This document shows, in pieces, positions 1 to 9,665 of a stretch of DNA of 64,000 bases (position 1 is the stretch's first letter; each line of letters opens with the position of its first letter). The notes under the pieces are model-generated. The model was given only the letters and a program-made list of their open reading frames with translations, ran no database searches and had not been told where the DNA came from. The DNA lies in NCBI GenBank assembly GCA_016711485.1, contig JADJSX010000023.1, forward strand, positions 836,001 to 900,000. Reading direction: 5' to 3'. The translations under genes and the position numbers were made by a program. Source of the DNA: Leptospiraceae bacterium. GTDB lineage: Bacteria; Spirochaetota; Leptospiria; Leptospirales; Leptospiraceae.

Positions 1-1085
1 TGTAGGCTAAACTTCATCCAGAGAGATATTTTTGTGTTCATAAAATAATCCGCCAGAATCAAAGAGATAGGGTGATGAATTAAATATATACTCATTCCAG
101 AATTTCTTAAATAATCTAAAATATGTTTTGTATTATCTAGGTATTTTTTAAAGAAATAGAGTAGTAAAAAAATAAAACTCCAAGCTAAACTTGTATCTAC
201 AAATAAATGGACTCCGCGTAAAATAATTTTTTTACATTCATTTTGAAAATTCATCCAGTATGGATCGATTTCATTCAAAAATAAAAATAAAACAAATAGT
301 AAAAATAGTACCCCTAAATATATAAATATAGTAGGTTTTGTGATATTCGGATTCAATGTAAAATTTTGGAGTATTTTATTCTTATAAGCAATTACCCCAG
401 AAATAAAAAAAGAAAGGTAGTAAAAAAAAGATACCGGCTGAATTCTAAGTATTGATTCATCTTTATTAAAAATAAAATTCGTAAAAAAAAATGCGGTAAA
501 ACAAAATAATACTCCTTTCCCAAATAATAAATAATAACTATCTGCAAAAAAATTATTATTTGATAGAATCATTTTAAATCTAAAGAAAAATTTTGTAGAA
601 ATAAAAATTTTTTCGATGATTCGAAATTTATATTCTATAATCAATATAAAACTAAAAATAGAAAGATACACCAAAAACCAAATATGTGAAAAATCAAATT
701 GACTCGTAGTAAAAAATATTAAGTAAAATTTCCAAAAAGAAATTGGAGTATATTTCTGGTTGTAAACTAAATAGTATTGAACTGGTGAAAAAAATACTAA
801 TCCAACCAACATTGGAGCAAACATTCTTTCGATTCTAGAAAGTGTGAAGTTTTTCCCTCCTTTGTTATCTAATACCATATAGGAGAAAAAACCTGACAGA
901 AAAAAGAAAAGTGGCATTCTAAATACATGAATTAGGTGAGTGAGAATGTTAAATAAATAACTTAAATTCGAATTTTTGATTGCATATCCAATATCAAGGG
1001 CATAAACAATGGATGTATGAAATAATACTCCCAGCAAAAGTGCAAAAGTCTTCAAATTATCTAGATAAAATAGGCGTTTATGCAT
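1..1085 (-). CDS. Acyltransferase 3 family membrane protein, C-terminus beyond the window
   Basis: An open frame runs leftward from an ATG at 1085 to the left edge; I translated most of the N-terminal half by hand and spot-checked the rest for stops. The protein starts MHKRLFYLDNLKTFALLLGV and continues with FHTSIVYA and HVFRMPLFFFLSGFF. This matches the start of acyltransferase 3 / OpgC-like integral membrane O-acyltransferases, whose first helix carries a histidine and whose second loop carries R-x-PLFFFLSG. Long hydrophobic stretches alternate with short charged loops, as expected for about ten membrane spans. Such proteins acylate cell-envelope sugars; the substrate here cannot be told. 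It is divergent from the OmpA gene, with a 40-bp gap that must hold both promoters. The frame ends at the window edge, so the gene is partial. Confidence 0.82.
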   Translation of the reverse strand, partial: MHKRLFYLDNLKTFALLLGVLFHTSIVYALDIGYAIKNSNLSYLFNILTHLIHVFRMPLFFFLSGFFSYMVLDNKGGKNFTLSRIERMFAPMLVGLVFFSPVQYYLVYNQKYTPISFWKFYLIFFTTSQFDFSHIWFLVYLSIFSFILIIEYKFRIIEKIFISTKFFFRFKMILSNNNFFADSYYLLFGKGVLFCFTAFFFTNFIFNKDESILRIQPVSFFYYLSFFISGVIAYKNKILQNFTLNPNITKPTIFIYLGVLFLLFVLFLFLNEIDPYWMNFQNECKKIILRGVHLFVDTSLAWSFIFLLLYFFKKYLDNTKHILDYLRNSGMSIYLIHHPISLILADYFMNTKISLWMKFSL

Positions 1086-1125
1086 GACTCATTAAGTAGA
1101 TTGAATTTTTTTCCGATGTTAAACT

Positions 1126-2991
1126 ATGAAATTGAAGCCTATGAAAAATAAAATTTTCCTATCTGTTTTGTTGATTTTTTTTCAAATCCAACTATTCGCA
1201 AATCAGCACGAAAAAGTAATCATTGGAACTATCATCGGTGCCGGTGCTTATATTGAGACCGATGATAATACCTATTCTTTTAAACATACTGATTTACAAA
1301 AAGAACTTTCTGAGTTAACTGGTAAAAAAGTTAGAATGCTTTGTAGCTTTGAAGAGGACTCTTGTAACCCACTTCGATACGAAATTGCACCATTCGTAAA
1401 TGAAAAAAATTTACAAAAATGGACAATTAAAAAAATTCCAAAATATGTTTATCGAGGGCTAACAGCATTTAACCCTTCTGTTACGCCTGAAGGAAATATT
1501 TTATTTTGGACTGTTTTAACAAAGGAACAAAGCGGAAGTAGTACCCAAAAAATTTGGTTTAGTGAAATGGATTCCCACGGGTTTTGGAAAAAGGGAATAC
1601 AAATGGATCCACCTTTAAACAATAAAGCACCGGCGGCTATTATTTCTGCACTTCCAGGTGGGAATGAATTATTTGTATTCGGAAGTCATGCTGATCAAGA
1701 AACTTTTGAAGAAATTAAAAAACAATTAGATGCTGAAAAAGCGGAAATTATAAAAACTTCTAAGAATGCTAAAGAAGTAGAAGGTCGTTATGCGGCAGTT
1801 CGAGAAAAATACAGAAGAGAAATGGAAAAAATTCAAAACAAAGTTCCTCTGTACAAAAGTTCTAAACTAGGCAGTGGCTGGAGTGCTCCTGAAAGAATTC
1901 AATTTCCTGATTTTTATAATTTGTATAGAAGTGAGGAAAATGCAAATTTACAAATTTTTGGTGGTTCCACTCTTTCCTCTAGCGGCAAAACCCTAATTTA
2001 CTCAGCAAAGCATAAAGATACTGTTGGCAGGTTGGATTTATATGTATCGAATGCAAAGGATGGAGTTTTTCCATTGGGTGAAAATCTTGGCAAAGTTATC
2101 AATACAGAGTATGAAGAAATGGCTCCTTTTTTAGCTTCTGATGATCGAACTTTATATTTTTCTAGCAATGGCCATAATGGACTGTCGATTTATTATACTC
2201 AAAGAATTGGAGATAGCTGGACAGATTGGGCAGCTCCACAAGAAACGTCTAAAAATTTAAAAGGTGTGAATTTTTTTTCTATTCCTGCTTCGGGTAATTG
2301 GGCTTATGCGAGCAAAGAAGGGCACTTACTCATGACTTACCTCCCGACGGAAGCAAAACCAAATCCGGTGATTATAGTAAAAGGAAAAATTGTAACAGAT
2401 AAAGGATTACCGATCGGCGCTGAAGTATTCTATGAATCTCTTACTACAAAAGAAAATAAAGGTTCTACCATTTCAGATCCAAATACTGGGAAATTTTCGA
2501 TCGTATTACCGTACGGGGACAATTATGGATTCCATGCCAAAAAAGAAGGTTTTCTCCCAATTCATAGAAATAAAAATTTGACAGACAGCGAAAAATTATA
2601 CCAAGAAGTAGAAGTGGATATGATACTTCCTAAAATCGAAAAAGGTGGGGAGATAATAATAAATAACCTCTTTTTTGAATCCAATCGCAGTGAAATAAAA
2701 AAAGAATCAGAACCTGAACTGGATAGACTCGGCGAAGTTATGAAAGCAAATAAGAACTTAGAAGTAGCAATTGAAGGACATACGGACAACGTCGGCAAAA
2801 ATGCGGATAATATTGCTTTGTCTCTTGCTCGGGCCACTGCTGTTGCTGATTATATTACTAAAAAATTTGGAATTGAACCACATCGATTAAAAGTAGAAGG
2901 CAAAGGAGAAGAGGCTCCTGTAGTCGAAAATTTGACGGCAGAAAGCCGAGCTAAAAATCGTAGAGTTGTATTTCGAATAATAAAAAATTAA
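1126..2991 (+). CDS. OmpA-family envelope protein with PD40 propeller repeats
   Basis: The 621-residue protein begins with a signal peptide (hydrophobic to about residue 25, likely cleaved after LFA). A middle part has PD40/WD40-like segments such as SGKTLIYSA and DDRTLYFSSNGHNG, and a charged, probably coiled-coil stretch lies at about 190-245. Around residues 425-500 is a carboxypeptidase-regulatory-like beta-sandwich. The last 105 residues are an OmpA-like peptidoglycan-binding domain, with IEGHTDNVG, LSLARA and RAKNRRVVF. The domain order suggests an outer-membrane or periplasmic protein that anchors to peptidoglycan through its C-terminus. An alternative ATG lies five codons downstream. 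There is no lipobox cysteine, unlike the Leptospira OmpA lipoprotein Loa22. The specific role is unknown. Confidence 0.85.
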   Translation: MKLKPMKNKIFLSVLLIFFQIQLFANQHEKVIIGTIIGAGAYIETDDNTYSFKHTDLQKELSELTGKKVRMLCSFEEDSCNPLRYEIAPFVNEKNLQKWTIKKIPKYVYRGLTAFNPSVTPEGNILFWTVLTKEQSGSSTQKIWFSEMDSHGFWKKGIQMDPPLNNKAPAAIISALPGGNELFVFGSHADQETFEEIKKQLDAEKAEIIKTSKNAKEVEGRYAAVREKYRREMEKIQNKVPLYKSSKLGSGWSAPERIQFPDFYNLYRSEENANLQIFGGSTLSSSGKTLIYSAKHKDTVGRLDLYVSNAKDGVFPLGENLGKVINTEYEEMAPFLASDDRTLYFSSNGHNGLSIYYTQRIGDSWTDWAAPQETSKNLKGVNFFSIPASGNWAYASKEGHLLMTYLPTEAKPNPVIIVKGKIVTDKGLPIGAEVFYESLTTKENKGSTISDPNTGKFSIVLPYGDNYGFHAKKEGFLPIHRNKNLTDSEKLYQEVEVDMILPKIEKGGEIIINNLFFESNRSEIKKESEPELDRLGEVMKANKNLEVAIEGHTDNVGKNADNIALSLARATAVADYITKKFGIEPHRLKVEGKGEEAPVVENLTAESRAKNRRVVFRIIKN

Positions 2992-3016
2992 GGTGATTAG
3001 TAGATCGACTAAAATT

Positions 3017-3100
3017 CTTAGAGCGTGTCTGAGAAGAGGTTTTTTATTAATAAAAGTCAAGCTCTAAGAGTCTGTAAAATCCTTTTCGGTCAGGCTCTTA
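3017..3100. repeat. Imperfect inverted repeat in the 2992-3174 intergenic gap
   Basis: Between the OmpA gene and the SpoIIE-type gene, GAGCGTGTCTGAGAAGAGG (3021-3039) pairs imperfectly with CCTTTTCGGTCAGGCTC (3081-3097). A second, perfect 8-bp pair, CTTAGAGC and GCTCTAAG, lies at 3017-3024 and 3061-3068. The structure could end transcription of the OmpA gene or be a small degenerate mobile repeat. No clear T-run follows it, so I do not call a terminator. Confidence 0.45.
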
Positions 3101-3174
3101 TATTTGGAAAAGTTTTTCTAATTTTTAGAATAATCTTGCAATTTAATTACAAGTATGTCAATATGTCGGATTGA

Positions 3175-5151
3175 ATGAACCTGCTTTATTACTTCCGAAA
3201 GTCTATTAATATACAGCTTTTAACTCTATCAGCTCTTTCTATTGTTTTTACTGGGGGGCTGGTCGGGCTTTTGAGTTATTCTTTAGTTAAGGATATCATG
3301 GAAGATAAACTAATTAAAAAGGATCTTCCTGAAGTAGTAAGACTTAAGTCTGTCAAAATTGAAAATGAGTTAGAAAAAGCACTTAAGGTATCTCAATTTT
3401 TAGCTTCTGATCCTGAACTGATAACTTGGTTTTTGGGCAGAGAATCCAATACGAATTTAGAAAATTCAAATAAAGAAAAAATGCGTCATATGGCGAGATT
3501 GTTCGGATATGATAGAATATTTGCATCTAATCTTTCCACAAAAAATTATTATTACTATGAGAAAAATAATATTAGTTCTTCAGAAATTAAAATAGATAAA
3601 AAGAAAATCAACGAATCATCAGTAGAAGACGGGTGGTTCTTTCGATTTTGGAATTCACAAAATGATTTTGAAATTAATATTAATAAAGTAGATAATGAAA
3701 ACACTTATGCCTATATAAATACGATCATTAAAAAGGAGACAAATAAAATCGGTATTGCCGGAGTAGGGGTTCGATTGACTGATTTTGTAAAAGATTTTTT
3801 TTCAGAAGATCAATACGAAGGTAAAACATGGTTAGTCGACAGAGAAACCATGAAAATTAAAATCAGTTCAAATTTTTTCGAAATAGATCAACCTTCTTCT
3901 AAAGTAATTGGGGGACAAGTTGAAATTTATATTAAAGGTTTAGATCAAAGGACGAAAATCGTTGTCTCAACAAATATCCAAGGAGAACAGACTTTTTTTG
4001 CTTTTTTACCTTTGTCGTTACACAATGCCGTTATAATATATTCCGTACCATATAAAATAATAATGGAACCTCTTAGTATTATACGAAACGTAACTATGGT
4101 CGCAACAGTAGTTACTGTTTTAGTTGCCTTTTTCGTATTTTTAATTTATTCTAGAAAAATTACCAATCCGATTTTGAGTTTAACACGAGTTGCAGAAAGA
4201 ATTAGCGGGGGAGAGTTTCATTTACGTTATACTCTAAAGACAAGGAACGAAATAGGGCGATTAGCCGCATCTTTTAATAGTATGACGGAAAGCCTTGCTG
4301 AAAAAAATAGAATTCTATCTGAATACAGCCAAAATTTGCAAGAAAAAGTCTATGAGCAAACTTATGAGTTGGCGCGACAAAAGCGTGAATTAGAAATCAA
4401 AAATAAAAGTATGCAGAAAGAGTTAGAGATGGGGCAGAAAGTTCAAGGAATTTTTCTTCTTCCATTTTCGGGTAAAACAGACTGGTATGAGATATACGCT
4501 ACTAGTTTTCCATCTAAAGAATTGGGTGGTGATTTTTTTCGAATCTATGAAACTGTAGATAATGAAGTATGGATGTTCATTGGAGATGTATCAGGGAAAG
4601 GTGTCGGTAGTTCTTTGATTATGACTGCGGCGGTTTCTTTATTGGATCAAATGCAAGGAATATCAAATTCTATAGATGTATTAGCAAAAGATTTTAACTC
4701 TCAGTTGTTTCATATGATGGGCGCAGGCAAATCTAGTCCTAGTTATTTTATTACGGCAGGTTGCGGATTTTTAAAACGAGAAGGAGAACAATATTTTATC
4801 TATACTGTAAATGCTGGTCATGAACCTCCTTTACTTTTTAGAGATGGAAACTTTTCTTTTTTACCTTCCGGTGGGAAAGCATTTGGTATTTTTGCGGATA
4901 CTAATTATAAACTTTTTAAAACTGAATTAAAAAAAGGAGATATTTTACTCTATGTGACCGACGGGATTTTTGAACAAAGAAATGAAAAAGGAGATTTTTT
5001 TGAATTTAATAATATTGAAAATTCTATTAGAAAATATCAAGTAGAATCTATGGAAATTATTGCCTTGAAACTTCTAGAAGACCTCGACGGGTTTTCTACA
5101 AACGTATTACAGGAAGACGATAGAACTATTGTCGCTTTAAAAATTTTATAA
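3175..5151 (+). CDS. HAMP-containing SpoIIE/PP2C-type serine phosphatase
   Basis: The 658-residue membrane sensor has one helix at about 13-35, an extracytoplasmic region of about 250 residues resembling dCache sensors, a second helix near 290-318 and a HAMP linker (KITNPILSLTRVAERISGG, about 325-380). A coiled coil (about 385-425) leads into a SpoIIE phosphatase domain. Its metal-binding motifs are visible: GGDFFRIYE, GDVSGKGVGSSLIMT, NAGHEPPLLFRDG, YVTDGIFEQRN and EDDRTIVALKI. Family members dephosphorylate serine residues on anti-anti-sigma factors or similar partners. No partner gene is adjacent. The stop lies only 7 bp from the convergent cheY stop. Confidence 0.9.
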   Translation: MNLLYYFRKSINIQLLTLSALSIVFTGGLVGLLSYSLVKDIMEDKLIKKDLPEVVRLKSVKIENELEKALKVSQFLASDPELITWFLGRESNTNLENSNKEKMRHMARLFGYDRIFASNLSTKNYYYYEKNNISSSEIKIDKKKINESSVEDGWFFRFWNSQNDFEININKVDNENTYAYINTIIKKETNKIGIAGVGVRLTDFVKDFFSEDQYEGKTWLVDRETMKIKISSNFFEIDQPSSKVIGGQVEIYIKGLDQRTKIVVSTNIQGEQTFFAFLPLSLHNAVIIYSVPYKIIMEPLSIIRNVTMVATVVTVLVAFFVFLIYSRKITNPILSLTRVAERISGGEFHLRYTLKTRNEIGRLAASFNSMTESLAEKNRILSEYSQNLQEKVYEQTYELARQKRELEIKNKSMQKELEMGQKVQGIFLLPFSGKTDWYEIYATSFPSKELGGDFFRIYETVDNEVWMFIGDVSGKGVGSSLIMTAAVSLLDQMQGISNSIDVLAKDFNSQLFHMMGAGKSSPSYFITAGCGFLKREGEQYFIYTVNAGHEPPLLFRDGNFSFLPSGGKAFGIFADTNYKLFKTELKKGDILLYVTDGIFEQRNEKGDFFEFNNIENSIRKYQVESMEIIALKLLEDLDGFSTNVLQEDDRTIVALKIL

Positions 5152-5158
5152 ATCTAAA

Positions 5159-5521
5159 TTAACCTTCTAATTGTTTTAATAGGTTTACCATTTCATCATT
5201 TTTAAATGGTTTAACCATCCAAGCAGCAGCGCCTGCTTCTTCCCCTTTTTTCTTAATTGCATCGTTTGATTCGGTAGTTAGAATTACTATTTGCATATCC
5301 TTTCCGTTCGGATGGTTCAATGCAAGTGGGATTAGTTCGATTCCTGTTTTTCCAGGCATGTTCACGTCAAAAATTCCAAAGTCAAATTTTTGAGATTCTA
5401 ATTTTTCTAGCGCATCATCAGCATTAACCGCTTTTGTGATATCGTAATCCTCTAAACTTAGAGCTGTCTCTATAATATTGAGAACCATAGGTGAATCGTC
5501 GACTATTAGAATCTTTTTCAT
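5159..5521 (-). CDS. cheY: CheY-like single-domain response regulator
   Basis: A 120-residue receiver domain and nothing else. The acidic pair is at VDDS (residues 8-9), the phospho-acceptor is Asp52 in FDVNMPG, the Thr switch is in ILTTES and the conserved lysine is in VKPF. This is the usual CheY length, and the last-gene position in the leftward operon fits a diffusible motor switch signal phosphorylated by CheA. The start codon is 18 bp after the stop of the upstream kinase gene. The symbol is assigned from family and context; genomes of this group carry several cheY paralogues. Confidence 0.88.
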   Translation of the reverse strand: MKKILIVDDSPMVLNIIETALSLEDYDITKAVNADDALEKLESQKFDFGIFDVNMPGKTGIELIPLALNHPNGKDMQIVILTTESNDAIKKKGEEAGAAAWMVKPFKNDEMVNLLKQLEG

Positions 5522-5539
5522 AATTATTTCTACCTTAAT

Positions 5540-6787
5540 CTATATAATTGGAAAACGCAACCATACGCATACATCTTTAATATGATTTTCTCTTCTTATG
5601 TTGTTATCTAATGTGTAAAAAGAAATACTTCCTCTATGTAGATCAACTATTTTATTTACAACAGTCAACCCTAACCCAAATCTAAATGTTTCTTGTAAAA
5701 ATCTATCATCTACTACATTTTGGAGTCGGAAAAACGGTTCAAAAATTTTGTGCGCATTTTTGTCTGATATTCCAATTGTGCCATCAGAATTTTTGTAAGC
5801 AGGATTTAGAATTCGGATTCCTAAATCAGAATTCTCATCATGGGAAAATAATATGAAGATTGTATCTCCATCCTCAGAATATTTAATCGCATTTATTAAA
5901 AGTTCTTCAAAAATTAATTTAAGTTTTTCTATATTGCAGAGAATTGATTTATCTGCTAAATCTTTTGGGAAATCCCCTAAAATTATATTTTGATTTTTGA
6001 TTTCACGTACGGGACGCATTCCTCTTACAAGATTTACGATTTCAACATAAAAGTCTTTTAATACAATAGTATCAGAATAATGTTCCTTCTCTGCTAGAAT
6101 GGCTTGGGTTTTTGATAAACTATCACTTAATTTTAGTATTTCGTCATAGTTTTCTTTTAACAGAGTATATACCTTTTCATGGACTTGGTATGACTTTTTT
6201 TCTGCATCATGTTTCGACTTTGCGAATAAAATACTCAATGTACTGATGAGGGAGCCAAGTCCACTCCCGTGAAAAAAGCTAATATTGATTTGGTGTATTA
6301 GTTCGTTTGCGATTGATTCGACTTTCCGAGTGTCCAATTCTTTACGCCAATCAAAAACCTTTATCATCGATTCAAACACTTGTTTTTCGTTGGCCTTAAA
6401 GTCAGAAATTTTCGCCATCACCTTTCCATAGGTGACAGCTCTAGAGACTGTAAAATGAAATTTGTACCCATAAATTGGATAGGATACAATATCATAGATA
6501 TTAAAATTTTCAATCATCTCAAGAAAATCTCTTCCATGTTCTCTATCTATCACGAGTATGATGAGTTGAAATGGGTAGGTGCCAAGTATATTTTCAATGA
6601 TTTTCTGATTCTCTTCAAAGTTTGATAAAAAATCAAATACGAGTAAATAAATTTGATTTGATTGGAGATACTTATTTAGGTCTTCAAGATTATCAGTGGA
6701 TACTAAAGTAAAACGTGCATCTATATAATTTTTTATTTGTTCTGAGAGTACGTTATTTTGTGTATAGAGTAGAATATTATCAGGCAT
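5540..6787 (-). CDS. Histidine-kinase-like protein with a degenerate receiver-like N-terminus
   Basis: This 415-residue cytoplasmic protein starts with about 125 residues that fold-match a receiver by pattern (LLYTQNN, YLLVFDFLSN) but lack the paired acidic residues of a working receiver. A helical middle region includes LIHQINISFFHGSGLG, where a histidine could serve as a non-canonical phosphoacceptor. The C-terminal ATPase region has an N-box (NAIKYSEDG) and a G-box (FRFGLGLTVVNKIVDLHRG). It overlaps cheB by 8 bp, so translation is probably coupled. Sitting inside the che operon, it likely feeds CheY or tunes CheA. It could instead be an inactive ATP-binding modulator. Confidence 0.72.
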   Translation of the reverse strand: MPDNILLYTQNNVLSEQIKNYIDARFTLVSTDNLEDLNKYLQSNQIYLLVFDFLSNFEENQKIIENILGTYPFQLIILVIDREHGRDFLEMIENFNIYDIVSYPIYGYKFHFTVSRAVTYGKVMAKISDFKANEKQVFESMIKVFDWRKELDTRKVESIANELIHQINISFFHGSGLGSLISTLSILFAKSKHDAEKKSYQVHEKVYTLLKENYDEILKLSDSLSKTQAILAEKEHYSDTIVLKDFYVEIVNLVRGMRPVREIKNQNIILGDFPKDLADKSILCNIEKLKLIFEELLINAIKYSEDGDTIFILFSHDENSDLGIRILNPAYKNSDGTIGISDKNAHKIFEPFFRLQNVVDDRFLQETFRFGLGLTVVNKIVDLHRGSISFYTLDNNIRRENHIKDVCVWLRFPII

Positions 6788-7853
6788 AGGAACTCGAATA
6801 GTTTAAATAATGTTTTAAGCGGGGAACCATTTGGGATAAGTTTAATTGTTCCTCTACTCCGCCTATATCATAGGCAACTTTTGGCATCCCGTAAATTAGA
6901 GCTGATTGTTCACTTTCTCCGATTGTCTTTGCTCCTGCTTCTCTTAATGCCAGCATTCCCTTGGCGCCGTCCATTCCCATTCCGGTAAGAATAATTCCAA
7001 TTGTTTCTTGTGCAAGTTTATTCTCAACGATAGAAGAAAATAAGACATCTACAGACGGTCTATGTCCATTCACTTTATCTGCTTTGGTTAGACCAACCGT
7101 GTGACTTACGCCATTTCTTTTATTTACAACTAAATGGAAGTCTCCAGGAGCTATATAGATTCGACCTCGCTGAATCAAATCCTGATTTTGTGCTTCCCTT
7201 ACATCCAACCCAAAGTCTTTTGCTACTCCCTTTGCAAATGTAGATGTAAAACCAGGAGGCATATGTTGTGTTATTACTATACATGGGAAATCATTTGGAA
7301 TATCTGATAGAATTTGGCGAATGGCCGTGACTCCTCCGGTAGAGGCACCTATTGCAATAAGATTGTGTTTTGTAGTTTCTTGGCTTCCTAATTTACGGGC
7401 ATTTGAATCTTGTGGACGTAATTTTATTTTCCTAAGCCATTTTTCCATATTCACAGTAGAAGCGTTTTTGATTTTTTGGATTAATTCTGTTTGTGTATTT
7501 TCTAGGGAATTTGCTCCCCCGTCAGGTTTGGTTACAAAATCAATAGCACCATATCGCATTGCTAAGAATGCTTTTTCGGAGCCTTCCTCTGTAGTGCTAC
7601 TGAACATTATGACGGGAATTGGATATTGCGGCATCAACTTTTGTAAAAATTCTACTCCGTTCATTCGGGGCATTTCTACATCTAATGTTAGAACGTCTGG
7701 ATCTAAATCGGGTATTAGCTCACTTGCTTCAAAAGGATTAGATGCTTCTCCGACAACAATTATATCAGGGTCAGTGGAGAGCATTTTTTTAATTACACCC
7801 CGAACTACTCTTTGATCATCAACTATAAATACCTTAATTTTTTTGTTATCCAT
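6780..7853 (-). CDS. cheB: CheB protein-glutamate methylesterase
   Basis: The 357-residue protein has an N-terminal receiver (VDDQ at 11-14, Asp58 in TLDVEMP, lysine in VTKP) and a C-terminal methylesterase domain. The catalytic triad is visible as Ser171 in GASTGG, His197 in TQHMPPGFT and Asp in TGMGMDGAKGM. CheB removes methyl groups from MCP glutamates and deamidates glutamines, giving adaptation. It overlaps cheA upstream and the kinase-like gene downstream by 8 bp each. No cheR methyltransferase gene is present in this cluster, so the opposing enzyme must lie elsewhere. Confidence 0.95.
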   Translation of the reverse strand: MDNKKIKVFIVDDQRVVRGVIKKMLSTDPDIIVVGEASNPFEASELIPDLDPDVLTLDVEMPRMNGVEFLQKLMPQYPIPVIMFSSTTEEGSEKAFLAMRYGAIDFVTKPDGGANSLENTQTELIQKIKNASTVNMEKWLRKIKLRPQDSNARKLGSQETTKHNLIAIGASTGGVTAIRQILSDIPNDFPCIVITQHMPPGFTSTFAKGVAKDFGLDVREAQNQDLIQRGRIYIAPGDFHLVVNKRNGVSHTVGLTKADKVNGHRPSVDVLFSSIVENKLAQETIGIILTGMGMDGAKGMLALREAGAKTIGESEQSALIYGMPKVAYDIGGVEEQLNLSQMVPRLKHYLNYSSSYA

Positions 7854-9657
7854 AAATTGTTTCGGAATCTTTATTATCCTTAAAGTAATTATTAATCGAG
7901 TAGCGAATGTCTAAAATCATTCCTATATTACCGCTTCCTAGAATTGTGCAACCAGAAAAACCTTTTGTTCCATGCAAATAATCAGGAATAGGTTTAATTA
8001 CTACAGATTGATTGCCTATTATTTCATCGAATACAATTGCAAGTGAGTTTTGTTTATGTTCTACTATGATCAAGTAAGAAGAATTTTCATTAGTTAAATC
8101 TTTAGAATCATATGCTGAGTTTAATAAATGTTCAGTCGAGACTACTGGAATGAGTTGGTCTCTAAATCGAATTACTTGTTTATCTTGGTCGATGTAGTTG
8201 ATTTTTGACTCTGCTAAATTTAAAGTTTCTTTTACATCGATTGTTGGGATAATATAGTGTACCTTGTTGTATTTGACTACCATTCCCTCAATGATTGCAA
8301 TTGTTAACGGTAGTTTGAGGATAATCGACATACCCTTATCCTTTTGTGTTTTAATTTCCACATCTCCGTTAATTTTTACAATATTTCTATGAACAATATC
8401 CAATCCAACTCCGCGACCAGATATATCTGTGATTTTATCACTTGTGGAAAATCCCGGTTGTAAAATGAAATTCCACACTTTTTCATCTTTTAGATCATCA
8501 CCTTCCCCTTCTTTCAATAATCCTTTAGATATGGCTTTGTTGATAATTTTTTCTCTATTTAAACCACGACCATCGTCTGTTACAATAATCCACACTTCAT
8601 TTCCTGAATGAATCGCTTCAATTTTAATACTTGCAGTTTCTGGTTTATTTTTTTCGATTCTTTCTTGTTTGGTTTCTAATCCATGGTCCATACAATTTCG
8701 AATGATATGAACCATCGGATCGGTTAGAATTTCTAATGCATTTCTATCAATTTCTGTATCTTTCCCAGTTGTATTTAAAATGACTTTTTTTCCTGTTTTT
8801 TGAGACAAGTCACGAACTAATCTTTCCATTTTATTAAATAAGCCATCGAGGGTAATCATTCTTAGCTGCAGAGATACTTCTTGTAAGTTTCGGACAACTT
8901 TTCTTAGGTATGCTGACTGAGTAGAAAAATTAGGAAGATCAAGGTCCTGTATGTCGGGATTTTGTGTGACTAAAGATTCCGCGATTACTAGTTCTCCAAT
9001 CATATCGAGTAGATAATCTAATTTTTCAGTTTCTATTCGAATGTCCTTTTTTACAGTTTGTCCACCGTTTGGGATACTAGTTACATCTTGTGGTGCGGGA
9101 GATTTTTTATCCGGAGTTATTGTCGTGGAGACTGGTGTAGGTTCTTTGGATTCTGCCTCGGCTTTCGGTTCCTCCGTTGGGGCTGAAAGTATTATTTTTT
9201 TCTTAAAAATTCCGAAGGACGCTACTTCTTTTTTTGGCTCTGCGATTTCTTGTTTTAATGTTTCTTTTATGTAAAATAGTTTAGGAATTAACGCATCCGC
9301 TTTTTCCTTAAATGGAGTATCTGTTTTGTGTGTTCCTAGACCAGAAAAAATTTCATAAAGTGTATCTCTTGCTTCAATGAATAACTGAATCATTTTTTGA
9401 TCCAATAATGAATTATCGTTTCTTACAATTTCTAATAGGGATTCTGCAGAATGAGCTAAAGCCACGATCACATTTAAATTAAAAAATCCTGCATTTCCTT
9501 TTAATGTATGGAAATATCGAAACAAAGAATTTACTTTGTCGGGATCAACTTTTGATTCGGATAAATTGTTTTCGAGTTGGATTAAAATTGTTTCTGCTTT
9601 ATCCAAAATTTCTTGTGAGTCAAGTACTAACTCTGTTAATTCGTTATCTCCTAACAT
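7846..9657 (-). CDS. cheA: Chemotaxis histidine kinase CheA
   Basis: The 603-residue kinase has a P1 phosphotransfer domain with His50 in YFHTLKGNAGF, then a proline/lysine-rich linker (about 135-205) in place of a recognisable CheY-binding P2 domain. The P3 dimerisation domain follows (KLDYLLDMIGELVIAESLV), then the P4 ATPase with an N-box (IIRNCMDHGLE), DDGRGLN and GRGVGLDIVHRN, and a CheW-like P5 domain to the end. CheA phosphorylates CheY and CheB in response to MCPs through CheW. It lies 8 bp downstream of cheW. The missing P2 makes it shorter than the enteric enzyme (about 650 residues). Confidence 0.95.
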   Translation of the reverse strand: MLGDNELTELVLDSQEILDKAETILIQLENNLSESKVDPDKVNSLFRYFHTLKGNAGFFNLNVIVALAHSAESLLEIVRNDNSLLDQKMIQLFIEARDTLYEIFSGLGTHKTDTPFKEKADALIPKLFYIKETLKQEIAEPKKEVASFGIFKKKIILSAPTEEPKAEAESKEPTPVSTTITPDKKSPAPQDVTSIPNGGQTVKKDIRIETEKLDYLLDMIGELVIAESLVTQNPDIQDLDLPNFSTQSAYLRKVVRNLQEVSLQLRMITLDGLFNKMERLVRDLSQKTGKKVILNTTGKDTEIDRNALEILTDPMVHIIRNCMDHGLETKQERIEKNKPETASIKIEAIHSGNEVWIIVTDDGRGLNREKIINKAISKGLLKEGEGDDLKDEKVWNFILQPGFSTSDKITDISGRGVGLDIVHRNIVKINGDVEIKTQKDKGMSIILKLPLTIAIIEGMVVKYNKVHYIIPTIDVKETLNLAESKINYIDQDKQVIRFRDQLIPVVSTEHLLNSAYDSKDLTNENSSYLIIVEHKQNSLAIVFDEIIGNQSVVIKPIPDYLHGTKGFSGCTILGSGNIGMILDIRYSINNYFKDNKDSETIYG

Positions 9658-9665
9658 ATTATAAA

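Noticed and set aside
5540..6787. CheR or CheD inside the che operon
   Set aside because: The protein has ATPase N- and G-boxes and no methyltransferase or deamidase motif.
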